Below, piece after piece: positions 16,134 through 27,100 of a stretch of DNA of 64,000 nt (position 1 is the stretch's first letter; each line of letters starts with the position of its first letter). Position numbers and translations under genes: made by a program. The DNA is taken from the NCBI RefSeq assembly GCF_902859945.1, contig NZ_CADIKL010000007.1, positions 124,001 through 188,000 of the forward strand, in the 5' to 3' direction. This stretch comes from Paraburkholderia caffeinitolerans. GTDB lineage: Bacteria; Pseudomonadota; Gammaproteobacteria; Burkholderiales; Burkholderiaceae. The notes beneath the pieces are model-generated. The model made no database searches. It was not told the DNA's origin and worked only from the letters and a program-made list of their open reading frames with translations.

Positions 16134-17237
16134 ATGCTGAGCGGAAACATTCTCACCCCTGACGGCTGGATCAACGGCACGATCACGTTCGAAAACGGAC
16201 GCATCACGTCGATCGAAGGCGAGGCCACCGATCCGGCGAAGAACGACGAGCCGTACCTCCTGCCGGGCTTCATCGACCTGCACGTGCACGGCGGCGGCGG
16301 CGCCGACGTCATGGAAGCGGGCGACGCCATCGAAACCATCGCGCGCACCCACGCGCGCTACGGCACGACGAGCCTGCTCGCGACCACCATGACCGCGCCG
16401 CGCGACGAGTTGATGAGCGTGGTGTCGAGCCTCGGCGATGTGGCGCGGCGGCGCACGCCGGGCGGCGCGCGCGTGCTGGGCGTCCATCTCGAAGGGCCGT
16501 ACATCAATCCGGGCAAGCTGGGCGCGCAGCCTGACGCCGCGGTGTCCGCCGTGCTCGACGAAGTGCTCAAGTATCTGTCGATCGCGCCGATCCGCGTGGT
16601 GACCGTGGCGCCGGAAATCGCGGGCCATATCGAGATCATCGGCGAGATGGCGGCGCGCGGCGTGCGGGTGCAACTCGGCCACTCGCTCGCGACCTACGAC
16701 GACGCCGTGGCCGCACTCAAGCACGGCGCGCGTGGCTTCACGCATCTTTTCAATGCGATGTCGCCGCTGCATCACCGCAATCCGGGTCTCGTCGGCGCGG
16801 CGCTCGCGCACGCGGAATACGCCGAGATCATCCCCGACTTGCTGCACGTGCACCCCGGCGCGATCCGCGCGGCGCTGCGCGCGATTCCGCGCCTATACGT
16901 GGTGACCGACAGCACCTCGGCCACCGGCATGCCTGACGGCGAATACCGCCTCGGCAGCCAGCACGTGACCAAGTGCCTCGGCGGCGTGCGTCTTGCCGAC
17001 GGCACACTGGCCGGCAGCACCCTCACCATGGACCAGGCCTTGCGCAATCTCGTGTCGATTGGCCTGCCGATTGCAGATGTTTCCGCGCGCCTGTCGCGCT
17101 ATGCGGCCGACTATCTCGGCATCGAAGACCGTGGCCGCCTCACGCGCGGCGCATGGGCCGATGTCAATGTGTTCGACCGTGAACTGACGCTTACCGCGAC
17201 CTACGTCGAAGGAGAATCGATTGTCGAATATGCTTAA
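16134..17237 (+). CDS. nagA: N-acetylglucosamine-6-phosphate deacetylase
   Basis: A 367-residue amidohydrolase. The metal-site motif is FIDLHVHGGGGAD (His50, His52), followed by GVHLEGPYINP with the conserved glutamate, QLGHSLATYDD, HLFNAMSPLHHRNPG and the catalytic aspartate in YVVTDSTSATGMPDG. It removes acetate from GlcNAc-6-P. The coding sequence overlaps the next gene by 17 bp, which implies translational coupling. ATG 16134 begins MLSGNILTPDG. Confidence 0.95.
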   Translation: MLSGNILTPDGWINGTITFENGRITSIEGEATDPAKNDEPYLLPGFIDLHVHGGGGADVMEAGDAIETIARTHARYGTTSLLATTMTAPRDELMSVVSSLGDVARRRTPGGARVLGVHLEGPYINPGKLGAQPDAAVSAVLDEVLKYLSIAPIRVVTVAPEIAGHIEIIGEMAARGVRVQLGHSLATYDDAVAALKHGARGFTHLFNAMSPLHHRNPGLVGAALAHAEYAEIIPDLLHVHPGAIRAALRAIPRLYVVTDSTSATGMPDGEYRLGSQHVTKCLGGVRLADGTLAGSTLTMDQALRNLVSIGLPIADVSARLSRYAADYLGIEDRGRLTRGAWADVNVFDRELTLTATYVEGESIVEYA

Positions 17238-18237
17238 AGAAGCGCTGGCCTCGGCTGGCGTCGTCGCCGCGCAGCTCGCGGACACCTCGCGCGTCGAGGC
17301 GCTCGCCCGCGCGCTCGAGGCCGAGCCGCGCCACGTTGCGCTCACGGTCGCGCGCGGCAGTTCGGACCACGCGGCGAGCTATTTCGCTGCGCTCACCATG
17401 AGCCGCATCGGCGTGCCGGTCGCTTCGGTTCCCATGTCGATCGCGACGCTGCAACAAGCGCCATTGCGCGTAAAGGGCCAGTTTGCTTTGGCTTTCTCCC
17501 AATCAGGCAGGAGTCCTGATCTGGTCGCGACGATGCGCGCGCTGCATGACGCGGGCGCGCTCACGGCGGCGATGGTCAACGTGGCCGGCTCGCCGCTCGC
17601 CGATGCGGCGGGAGCGGAACTGCCCTTGCTCGCCGGCCCGGAGCTGAGTGTCGCCGCAACCAAGAGCTATATCGCAATGCTCGCGATGTCGGCGCAACTC
17701 GTCGCGTTCTGGCAGCGCGACGCCGAGCTGCTCGACGCCGTGCGAGCGCTGCCTGAAGCGCTCGACTGCGCGGGCGCGCTCGACTGGTCGAAGGCCGTGG
17801 ATGAACTGCGCGACGTCTCGCAGATGATTGTGATCGGCCGCGGCCCGGGGCTTGCCATCGCACAGGAAGCGGCGCTCAAGCTCAAGGAAACCTCGAGCAT
17901 CCAGGCCGAAGCGTTCTCCAGCGCCGAAGTGCGCCATGGCCCGATGGAGCTCATCGACCGCGACTATCCGCTGCTCGTGTTTGCACCGCGCGGGCCGGAG
18001 CAGGCCGGGCTCGTGCAATTCGCGCGCGACATGCAACAGCGCGGCGCGCGTGTGCTGCTCGCGGCGCCCGCCGATGTGCAGGACGCCACGCTGCCGCTCG
18101 TCTCGACGGCCGACCCGGCGCTCGATCCGATTGCCGCCATTCTTTCGTTCTACGTGATGGCGGCGAGTCTCGCCGCCGCGCGCGGCCGCAACCCGGACGA
18201 GCCGCGCTACCTGAACAAAGTCACCGAAACCCACTAG
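17221..18237 (+). CDS. SIS-domain glucosamine-6-phosphate deaminase (NagB-II type)
   Basis: A 338-residue protein of two SIS domains (VARGSSDHAASYFAAL at the start of the first; IGRGPGLAIAQEAALKLKET in the second, with the SAEVRHGPMEL loop). This is the GlmS-like isomerase fold used by NagB-II enzymes in place of hexameric NagB to convert GlcN-6-P to fructose-6-P plus ammonia. The start is a TTG at 17221 with AAGGAGA five bases upstream; the ATG at 17230 would be 14 bases from that site. It overlaps nagA. Confidence 0.88.
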   Translation: MSNMLKEALASAGVVAAQLADTSRVEALARALEAEPRHVALTVARGSSDHAASYFAALTMSRIGVPVASVPMSIATLQQAPLRVKGQFALAFSQSGRSPDLVATMRALHDAGALTAAMVNVAGSPLADAAGAELPLLAGPELSVAATKSYIAMLAMSAQLVAFWQRDAELLDAVRALPEALDCAGALDWSKAVDELRDVSQMIVIGRGPGLAIAQEAALKLKETSSIQAEAFSSAEVRHGPMELIDRDYPLLVFAPRGPEQAGLVQFARDMQQRGARVLLAAPADVQDATLPLVSTADPALDPIAAILSFYVMAASLAAARGRNPDEPRYLNKVTETH

Positions 18238-18276
18238 ATTGGAATGCTGATGGAACGCACCCAGGAGTCTCGCCTG

Positions 18277-20898
18277 ATGAAGCCGGAAAATTCCGCCGCG
18301 GGCCGTATCGAACTGATCGCGCCGTTGAGCGGCCCAGTTGTGCCGCTCGCCTCGGTGCCCGATCCGGTGTTCTCGGAAGGCCTGTTCGGCGACGGCATCG
18401 GCATCGATCCGCTCGTCGGCCGGCTGGTCTCGCCGTGCGACGGCACGATCATGCACCTCGCGCGCACCGGCCATGCCGTCACGCTGCAGACCGCCGAGGG
18501 TGCGCAGGTGCTCGTGCATATCGGCATCGACACGGTCGAGCTGAACGGCAAGGGCTTTACGCCGAAGGTCGAGCAGGGCGCCCAGGTGCGTCGTGGCGAC
18601 CTGCTGATCGAATTCGATCTCGATGTCGTGGCGTGCAACGCGCCTAGCCTCGTCTCCGTGATCGCGGTGGCGAACTCCGATGCGTTCGAGGTGATCGAGC
18701 GCGCGAGCTTCTCCGAACATGTCGAGGCTGGCGAGACGCCGCTGCTCGTATTGCGCGCGCGCGCCGGCGCAGTGCCTGCTGCCGACGTTGCGGAAGTCGT
18801 GACGAATGAAGTGCGCCGCAGCGTGACGCTCACGCACGCGGGCGGCCTCCATGCGCGGCCCGCGGCGCGGGCGCGTGAAGCCGTGCGCGGGATCGATGCG
18901 CGCGTGGAAGTGCGCTACGGCGAGCGCAAGGCAGCCATCGAAAGCGTGGTGGGCCTGCTTGGGCTGGGTGCGGGCGAGGGCACGACCATCGAACTGGTCG
19001 GCATGGGCCGCGAGGCGCAGAAGGCCGTCGATGCGGTCGCCAATGAGCTCCTGCGCGATGCGCCGGGTGAAGGCGGCGAAGCGCCCGCGCGGAAGTTGTC
19101 GCCCGCGCCGGTGGCCACCGCGGCGAGTGCCGCCAGTGCCGCTGGTGCGGCCATCGCCGCTCAGCAGGCTTCGCGCGGCGCGCCGGGCACGCTGGTCGGC
19201 GTGTGTGCTGCGCCGGGCGTGGCCGTCGGCAAGCTGGTGCGCTGGGACGACGCCGAACTCGTTCCCGCCGAACTCGCAAGCGGTCCTTCGGCTGCTGAAA
19301 GCCGCTTGCTCGACAAGGCGGTTGCGTCCGTCGATGCCGAGCTGGACGCCTCGGTGCGCGTGGCCTCGCAGCGCGGCGCGATCAGCGAAGCGGGCATCTT
19401 CCAGATGCACCGCGTGCTGCTCGAAGATCCGACGCTTATCGACGCCGCACGCGACCTCATCAGCCTCGGCAAGAGCGCGGGCTTCGCGTGGCGCGACGCG
19501 ATCCGCGCGCAGATCACGGTACTCGGCCAGGTGGACGACCCGCTGCTCGCGGAGCGCGCCGCCGATCTGCGCGACCTCGAAAAGCGCGTGCTGCGTGCGC
19601 TCGCGAACGCGAGCGGTACGGGTAACGCGGCGGCCGCGCAGCGCGAGCTGCCTGAAGAGGCTGTGCTCGCCGCCGACGAATTCACGCCTTCCGATCTCGC
19701 CTCGCTCGACCGCAAGCGCGTTACCGCGCTTGTGATGGCGCGCGGCGGCGCGACCTCGCATGCCGCGATCATCGCGCGCCAGGCCGGCATTCCGGCGCTC
19801 GTCGCGCTCGGCGACGCGCTGCACAAGATCGAAGAGGGCACGACTGTGGTGGTGGACGCGGGCGCTGGCAGCTTCGCTTTCGCTCCGAGCCCGCAGGACG
19901 TCGAACGCGCCCGCGCCGAGAAGCAGCGCCTTGCTGGCGTGCGCGAGGCGAACCGGCGCACTTCGCATGAGGCCGCCGCCACGCGCGACGGCCATGCGGT
20001 CGAAGTCGCCGCGAATATCGCGACGCTCGACGACGCGCGCACCGCCGTGGACAACGGCGCCGATTCCGTCGGCCTGCTGCGCACCGAACTCATGTTCATC
20101 CATCGCCAGGCGGCGCCCACGGTGGACGAGCATCGCGAGGGCTACCAGGCCATTGCCGACGCGCTCGGCGGACGCACGGCCATCATCCGCACGCTCGACG
20201 TGGGCGCGGACAAGGAAGTCGACTATCTGACGCTGCCGCCCGAGCCGAACCCCGCGCTGGGCCTGCGCGGCATCCGCCTCGCGCAGGTGCGTCCCGACCT
20301 GCTCGACGATCAGTTGCGCGGCCTGCTCGCGGTCGAGCCCATGGGCGCCGTGCGCATCCTGCTGCCGATGGTCACCGACGTGGGCGAACTCGTGCGTCTG
20401 CGCGAGCGCATCGACACGTTCGCTCGCGAAGCAGGCCGCACCGGCCGCATCGAAGTGGGCGTGATGATCGAGGTGCCCTCGGCGGCGCTGCTGGCCGACC
20501 AACTTGCGCGCCACGCCGATTTCCTCTCGATCGGCACCAACGACCTCACGCAGTACACGCTCGCGATGGACCGCTGCCAGCCCGATCTGGCTGCCCAGGC
20601 CGACGGCCTGCATCCGGCCGTGCTGCGCCTCGTCTCGGTGGCGGTGGAGGGCGCGAGCAAGCATGGCAAGTGGGTAGGCGTGTGTGGCGCGTTGGCGGGC
20701 GACCCGCTCGCGGTGCCGCTGCTCGTCGGCCTTGGCGTGACCGAGCTGTCGGTCGATCCGGTATCCGTGCCGACGATCAAGGCGCGCGTGCGCAAGCTCG
20801 ACTACAGCCAGTGCCGCGAGCGTGCGTTCGAGGTGCTCGCGCTGGAATCGGCTCAGGCCGTGCGCGCGGCAAGCCGCGCAAGCTGGCCGCTCGACTGA
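18277..20898 (+). CDS. nagF: Multidomain PTS protein EIIA(Glc)-HPr-enzyme I (NagF type)
   Basis: An 873-residue fusion that carries the whole soluble phosphate relay. Domains in order: an EIIA-Glc-like domain with VLVHIGIDTVELNGKGF (His81), HPr with THAGGLHARPAARA (His192), an Ala-rich linker, then enzyme I with the swivelling-domain GGATSHAAIIARQAG (His495), a TIM barrel with IGTNDLTQYTLAMDR, and the active-site WVGVCGALAGDP (Cys803). It passes phosphate from PEP to the NagE EIIB. Start: ATG 18277 has AGGAG nine bases upstream; ATG 18244 or 18250 would add a few residues. Confidence 0.93.
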   Translation: MKPENSAAGRIELIAPLSGPVVPLASVPDPVFSEGLFGDGIGIDPLVGRLVSPCDGTIMHLARTGHAVTLQTAEGAQVLVHIGIDTVELNGKGFTPKVEQGAQVRRGDLLIEFDLDVVACNAPSLVSVIAVANSDAFEVIERASFSEHVEAGETPLLVLRARAGAVPAADVAEVVTNEVRRSVTLTHAGGLHARPAARAREAVRGIDARVEVRYGERKAAIESVVGLLGLGAGEGTTIELVGMGREAQKAVDAVANELLRDAPGEGGEAPARKLSPAPVATAASAASAAGAAIAAQQASRGAPGTLVGVCAAPGVAVGKLVRWDDAELVPAELASGPSAAESRLLDKAVASVDAELDASVRVASQRGAISEAGIFQMHRVLLEDPTLIDAARDLISLGKSAGFAWRDAIRAQITVLGQVDDPLLAERAADLRDLEKRVLRALANASGTGNAAAAQRELPEEAVLAADEFTPSDLASLDRKRVTALVMARGGATSHAAIIARQAGIPALVALGDALHKIEEGTTVVVDAGAGSFAFAPSPQDVERARAEKQRLAGVREANRRTSHEAAATRDGHAVEVAANIATLDDARTAVDNGADSVGLLRTELMFIHRQAAPTVDEHREGYQAIADALGGRTAIIRTLDVGADKEVDYLTLPPEPNPALGLRGIRLAQVRPDLLDDQLRGLLAVEPMGAVRILLPMVTDVGELVRLRERIDTFAREAGRTGRIEVGVMIEVPSAALLADQLARHADFLSIGTNDLTQYTLAMDRCQPDLAAQADGLHPAVLRLVSVAVEGASKHGKWVGVCGALAGDPLAVPLLVGLGVTELSVDPVSVPTIKARVRKLDYSQCRERAFEVLALESAQAVRAASRASWPLD

Positions 20899-21061
20899 TT
20901 TCCTGGGTGGCTGAGCAATCAGCCACTCTATTTACCCGGCAGCGGGCACTTTAAACCGTTCGCTTTCCTTAATAAAAACCCGCCGGCGGGCGCAGCGACC
21001 GCACACCGGTTTATCTCACCTCATCTTCTTCACGCAAGAGACAGAGACTGGAGGCAGTTCA

Positions 21062-22828
21062 ATGGATGGCAATCCGTTTCTCAAGATTCAGAGCCTCGGC
21101 CGCGCGCTGATGCTCCCGATCGCAGTGCTGCCGGTGGCCGGCATCCTGCTGCGCTTCGGGCAGGCCGACATGCTCAACATCAAGATCATCGCCGACGCAG
21201 GCGGCGCGATCTTCGACAATCTGCCGCTGCTGTTCGCCATTGGCATCGCGGTGGGTTTCGCTAAAGACAATAACGGCGTGGCGGCGCTCGCGGGCGCGCT
21301 CGGCTATCTGGTCGAGACCGCCGTGATGAAGGACATCAACGACAAGCTCAACATGGGCGTGCTCTCGGGCGTGGTGGCCGGCGTCGTGGCGGGTCTGCTG
21401 TACAACCGCTTCAAGGACATCAAGCTGCCCGAGTTCCTTGCCTTCTTCGGCGGCAAGCGCTTCGTGCCGATCGTGACCGGGCTCGTGTGCTTGTTGCTCG
21501 GCATCGTGTTCGGCTATGCGTGGGGACCGGTGCAGCACGTGATCGATACGGCGGGCCACTGGCTCACCACGGCGGGCGCGATCGGCACGTTCGTCTACGG
21601 ATTGCTGAACCGTCTGCTGCTCGTGACCGGCCTGCATCACATCCTGAACTCGCTCGTGTGGTTCGTGTTCGGCTCGTTCACGCCCGCCGGCGGCGCGGCC
21701 GTGACCGGCGACCTGCACCGCTTCTTCGCGGGCGACCCCACCGCGGGCAGCTTCATGGCCGGCTTCTTCCCGGTGATGATGTTTGGCCTGCCGGCCGCGT
21801 GTCTCGCGATGCTGCACGAGGCGCCCAAGGAGCGCCGCGCGATGGTGGGCGGCCTGCTGCTCTCAATGGCGCTCACTTCGTTCCTCACGGGCGTGACCGA
21901 GCCGATCGAGTTCACCTTCATGTTCCTCGCGCCGGTGCTCTACGGCATTCACGCCGTGCTCACAGGCCTGTCGCTCGCCATCTGCTCGCTGCTCGGCATC
22001 AAGCTCGGCTTCACGTTCTCGGCGGGCGCGATCGACTACGTGCTGAACTACGGTCTGTCGACGCACGGTTGGGAGGCGATTCCGCTCGGCATCGCCTATG
22101 CGGTGGTGTACTACGTGCTGTTCCGCTTCTTCATCCGCCGCTTCAATCTGCCGACGCCGGGCCGCGAAGCCTCGGCCGGCGACACGGCAATCGCCTCGTC
22201 GATGTCGGGCGTGGCGGTGGCGGCCGCTTCGTTCGATTCGGCGGCAGCGGCCACGGCGCTCTCGCGTGCGGCCCGCTATATCGATGCGCTCGGCGGTGCG
22301 GCTAACCTGAAGGTGGTCGATGCGTGCACGACGCGCCTGCGCCTTAACGTGGCCGATCCGGCACACGTGTCGGAGCCGGCGCTCAAGGCAATCGGCGCGC
22401 GCGGTGTGCTCAAGCGCGGCGGCGAAAGCGTTCAGGTCATCATCGGGCCGGAAGCCGACATGATCGCCGACGAGATCCGTCGCGAGATCGCCAGCGGCCG
22501 CCCGGCGGCGGCTGCTGCTGCGGTGAAGGCGGCGCCGGTGGCTCCGCAGGCTGCGGCGCAGTCATCGGCCGGTACGAACGATGAAGTGGGTCCGCTCGAC
22601 CCGAATCCGTCGCGCTGGTTGGCGGTGCTGGGCGGCGCGGCGAACATCGTGTCGCTCGATGCGGTCGCGGTTACGCGTTTGCGTGTGATCGTGCGCGATC
22701 CTTCGGCAGTCGATCGTGCCCAGTTGGGTGCGCTCGACGTGGCATGGGTGTCGGCGGATACGCTGCACATCGTCGTGGGCGGCGCAGCGCAGCGCTATGC
22801 GCGCGAGCTTGCCTTGCAGGCAGCCTGA
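21062..22828 (+). CDS. nagE: PTS N-acetylglucosamine transporter EIICB with a second EIIB-like domain
   Basis: A 588-residue transporter. Residues 1-370 form the Glc-family EIIC membrane domain (MDGNPFLKIQSLGRALMLPI; GVTEPIEFTFMFLAPVLYGI with the sugar-site glutamate). A cytoplasmic EIIB domain carries the phosphorylated cysteine in VDACTTRLRL (Cys422). After an Ala-rich linker a second EIIB-like domain (residues about 517-585) keeps LGGAANIVSL and VTRLRV but has no cysteine (LDAVAVTRLR). It imports and phosphorylates GlcNAc. A GGAGG-type site precedes ATG 21062. Confidence 0.93.
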   Translation: MDGNPFLKIQSLGRALMLPIAVLPVAGILLRFGQADMLNIKIIADAGGAIFDNLPLLFAIGIAVGFAKDNNGVAALAGALGYLVETAVMKDINDKLNMGVLSGVVAGVVAGLLYNRFKDIKLPEFLAFFGGKRFVPIVTGLVCLLLGIVFGYAWGPVQHVIDTAGHWLTTAGAIGTFVYGLLNRLLLVTGLHHILNSLVWFVFGSFTPAGGAAVTGDLHRFFAGDPTAGSFMAGFFPVMMFGLPAACLAMLHEAPKERRAMVGGLLLSMALTSFLTGVTEPIEFTFMFLAPVLYGIHAVLTGLSLAICSLLGIKLGFTFSAGAIDYVLNYGLSTHGWEAIPLGIAYAVVYYVLFRFFIRRFNLPTPGREASAGDTAIASSMSGVAVAAASFDSAAAATALSRAARYIDALGGAANLKVVDACTTRLRLNVADPAHVSEPALKAIGARGVLKRGGESVQVIIGPEADMIADEIRREIASGRPAAAAAAVKAAPVAPQAAAQSSAGTNDEVGPLDPNPSRWLAVLGGAANIVSLDAVAVTRLRVIVRDPSAVDRAQLGALDVAWVSADTLHIVVGGAAQRYARELALQAA

Positions 22829-22872
22829 AGATCGACGAATTGCGGCCGGCATTACAGCCGGCCAAAAAGAAA

Positions 22873-22902
22873 AAGCCCCACTCTTAGTAAGAGTGGGGCT
22901 TT
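22873..22902. terminator. Bidirectional terminator between nagE and rpoH
   Basis: AGCCCCACTCTT and AAGAGTGGGGCT form an 11 to 12-bp perfect stem. A-runs on the left (22865-22874) give a U-tract for rpoH, and TTT on the right serves nagE. Confidence 0.88.
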
Positions 22903-22928
22903 GCGTTCAAGCAGGGACCAGGCGCGGA

Positions 22929-23870
<942 letters not shown>

Positions 23871-23925
23871 GTAGCGAACTCCTAAGGGATCTTGCAAAAG
23901 TCAGACATCGACTCCACGGGGGATG

Positions 23926-23952
23926 TTAGCACTCTCAATTAACGAGTGCTAA
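23926..23952. promoter_or_regulatory. CIRCE operator (HrcA site) at the rpoH promoter
   Basis: TTAGCACTC (23926-23934), a 9-bp spacer, and GAGTGCTAA (23944-23952) form a perfect CIRCE inverted repeat. CIRCE is bound by the HrcA repressor, which GroEL helps fold. Here it sits 56 bp before the rpoH GTG and overlaps the -10 hexamer, so bound HrcA would block rpoH transcription. Confidence 0.95.
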
Positions 23953-23977
23953 TACTTCGAGTCTGTAGGGACTTCAA
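23949..23977 (-). promoter_or_regulatory. Putative sigma-70 promoter of rpoH
   Basis: On the minus strand TTGAAG (23977-23972) and TATTAG (23954-23949) lie 17 bp apart. The -10 overlaps the upstream arm of CIRCE. Transcription would start near 23942, inside the CIRCE spacer. The remaining 460 bp up to the NTF2-like gene show nothing I can assign. Confidence 0.6.
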
Positions 23978-24442
23978 GGTTCCGCTGTCTCTATCGGAAT
24001 ATTTGTTTCGATAGATTTCAACGAATCCGCGAGAGGCAAGCTGGACGGGGTTTGCAGCGTGCCCCCGGTCTTGAAGGCACCGGAGGACCGAAGAAATACT
24101 CTAGAACGGGCTGCCATCCATCGCGGATAGGGTCGAGAAAACGGGCGGGAATCGGCGATTTCAGGGGACGGCTGGCGCCTCGGGCCGATGTCTTGAATCA
24201 GGCCCGAATTTCCTCGCCGGAATCTGTCTAATAGACAGCGGGGCGGGACAAAAGTGCTGCGATGCGACATTCAGGCACGCCGCGCCGCGCATTCATGGTG
24301 TTTAGCCCCATGTGGGTGCGATCCTGTTGATCGCAAGTTTCCATGCGTCAAAACCTGGTATAAATTTCACCGAGACGCGTGCGATAAATCTTCGGCGCGG
24401 ATCGACGCGATGATGCGGACTCTTGCGCAGGGGGCTCGAGCA

Positions 24443-24826
24443 ATGGCTGCAAAAATAATCGATGCGATTCGGGGGCTGGAGCGCGAGCGATTCCGCGCGA
24501 TGGTGGATGGCGACGGCTCATCGCTGGAGCAACTCCTGTCCGACAACGCCACCTTCATCCATACGAACGGCAAGCGCGAGACCAAGCAGCAGTTCATCGA
24601 CGCGATCACGGCGGGGCGCCGCCGCTATCGCCAGATCGAGATCCAGTCGCAGGACGTGCTGCCGGTGGGACGCGAGGCCTGCGTGATCTCGGGCCGCGCG
24701 CTGATCGAGATGGAAGCGAACAACGGCGCGCTGCTCTATCCCATTGCCTACACGGCGATTCAGACTCAGGAGGATGGCCACTGGCGTCTGCTCGCGTGGC
24801 AGGCGACGCGTTGCGCTGTCGAGTGA
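24443..24826 (+). CDS. Nuclear transport factor 2-like (SnoaL/DUF4440) protein
   Basis: A 127-residue alpha+beta-barrel protein. RFRAMVDGDGSSLEQLLSD and ATFIHTNGKRETKQQFIDAI match the DUF4440/SnoaL-like profile, and the end HWRLLAWQATR is typical. No catalytic residues or ligand can be named. I chose ATG 24443 (MAAKIIDAIRG), where homology and family length begin; in-frame ATGs at 24410 and 24413 are possible. It stands alone between rpoH and leuA. Confidence 0.75.
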   Translation: MAAKIIDAIRGLERERFRAMVDGDGSSLEQLLSDNATFIHTNGKRETKQQFIDAITAGRRRYRQIEIQSQDVLPVGREACVISGRALIEMEANNGALLYPIAYTAIQTQEDGHWRLLAWQATRCAVE

Positions 24827-24951
24827 CGACCGGTAGGTCCACTCGCCGATATCGCTTCCTGAGCGTATCGGGCGCACGCCAACGGCCCGTTTTGCCGCCG
24901 GCGCTCAACGCTAAGCCCGGGTACTGCTTTCTACTAAACCGCTGGTTTCAC

Positions 24952-24981
24952 CATGCCGCCGCGTCTGTGCGTGGCGGCATG
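24952..24981 (-). terminator. Stem-loop after leuA
   Basis: CATGCCGCC and GGCGGCATG form a 9-bp stem 14 bp beyond the leuA stop. There is no clear U-tract on the minus strand, so it may be a 3'-end stabiliser and not a full terminator. Confidence 0.4.
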
Positions 24982-24994
24982 CGCGTTTGCGTAA

Positions 24995-26834
<1,840 letters not shown>

Positions 26835-26965
26835 TTTGACCCTCGCGACTCGCCCGAACGGTAAACGGACGAATGCAGACGACTAGGTTGTAGAGAAACT
26901 GCGGTTTGGGGTACTGCGAGAACTGCTTGGGAGGACCGCGGTGACCAGGGAGAGGGTCGTTGCGG

Positions 26966-26995
26966 CGCTACACCAGCTTTAGGCTAGGCGTAGCG
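26966..26995 (-). promoter_or_regulatory. Predicted hairpin sequestering the last codons of the leuA leader
   Basis: On the minus strand CGCTACGCC (26995-26987, covering the last leucine codons) can pair with GGTGTAGCG (26974-26966), 9 bp with one G-U, around a 12-base loop that contains the leader stop codon. A ribosome stalled on the CTA codons would stop it forming. No U-tract follows within the 340 bp to leuA. Confidence 0.4.
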
Positions 26996-27050
26996 ATAGG
27001 GCCGATAGTAGGCCGAAGACAATGCGGAGGGTGTTCGGAAAGGAACGCAT
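26979..27050 (-). CDS. Leucine-rich leader peptide of leuA
   Basis: A 23-codon ORF starting at ATG 27050 (MRSFPNTLRIVFGLLSALSL, then RLA) and ending with TAA at 26981-26979. Of its six leucines, five (14, 15, 18, 20, 22) are CTA, the leucine codon that is very rare in the neighbouring genes, which use CTG and CTC. This is the expected form of an amino-acid-sensing leader: charged tRNA-Leu(UAG) supply would set ribosome pausing. The predicted transcription start falls on the ATG, so it may be translated as leaderless mRNA. Confidence 0.7.
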   Translation of the reverse strand: MRSFPNTLRIVFGLLSALSLRLA

Positions 27051-27056
27051 TCATCC

Positions 27057-27086
27057 AATGTAAGGCAGGACTGGCGAATGTGTCAA
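27057..27086 (-). promoter_or_regulatory. Sigma-70 promoter of the leuA leader transcript
   Basis: On the minus strand a consensus TTGACA (27086-27081) and TACATT (27062-27057) lie 18 bp apart. Counting seven bases down from the -10 puts +1 at 27050, the A of the leader ATG. Confidence 0.7.
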
Positions 27087-27100
27087 CAGCGAATTCGCTG
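27087..27100. promoter_or_regulatory. Perfect 14-bp palindrome abutting the leuA -35 box
   Basis: CAGCGAATTCGCTG is fully self-complementary and starts one base upstream of the -35 hexamer. Its position suits an activator or repressor operator. The protein that might bind it is unknown. Confidence 0.45.

Noticed and set aside
17503..20664. A 1053-codon leftward open frame antisense to the deaminase and nagF
   Set aside because: High GC content makes long antisense frames common; the translation is Arg/His-rich without domains, while the rightward genes have full catalytic motifs.
24301..24364. Promoter of the NTF2-like gene from TTGATC and GGTATAAA
   Set aside because: The hexamers are 26 bp apart, too far for sigma-70; no better -35 is seen.
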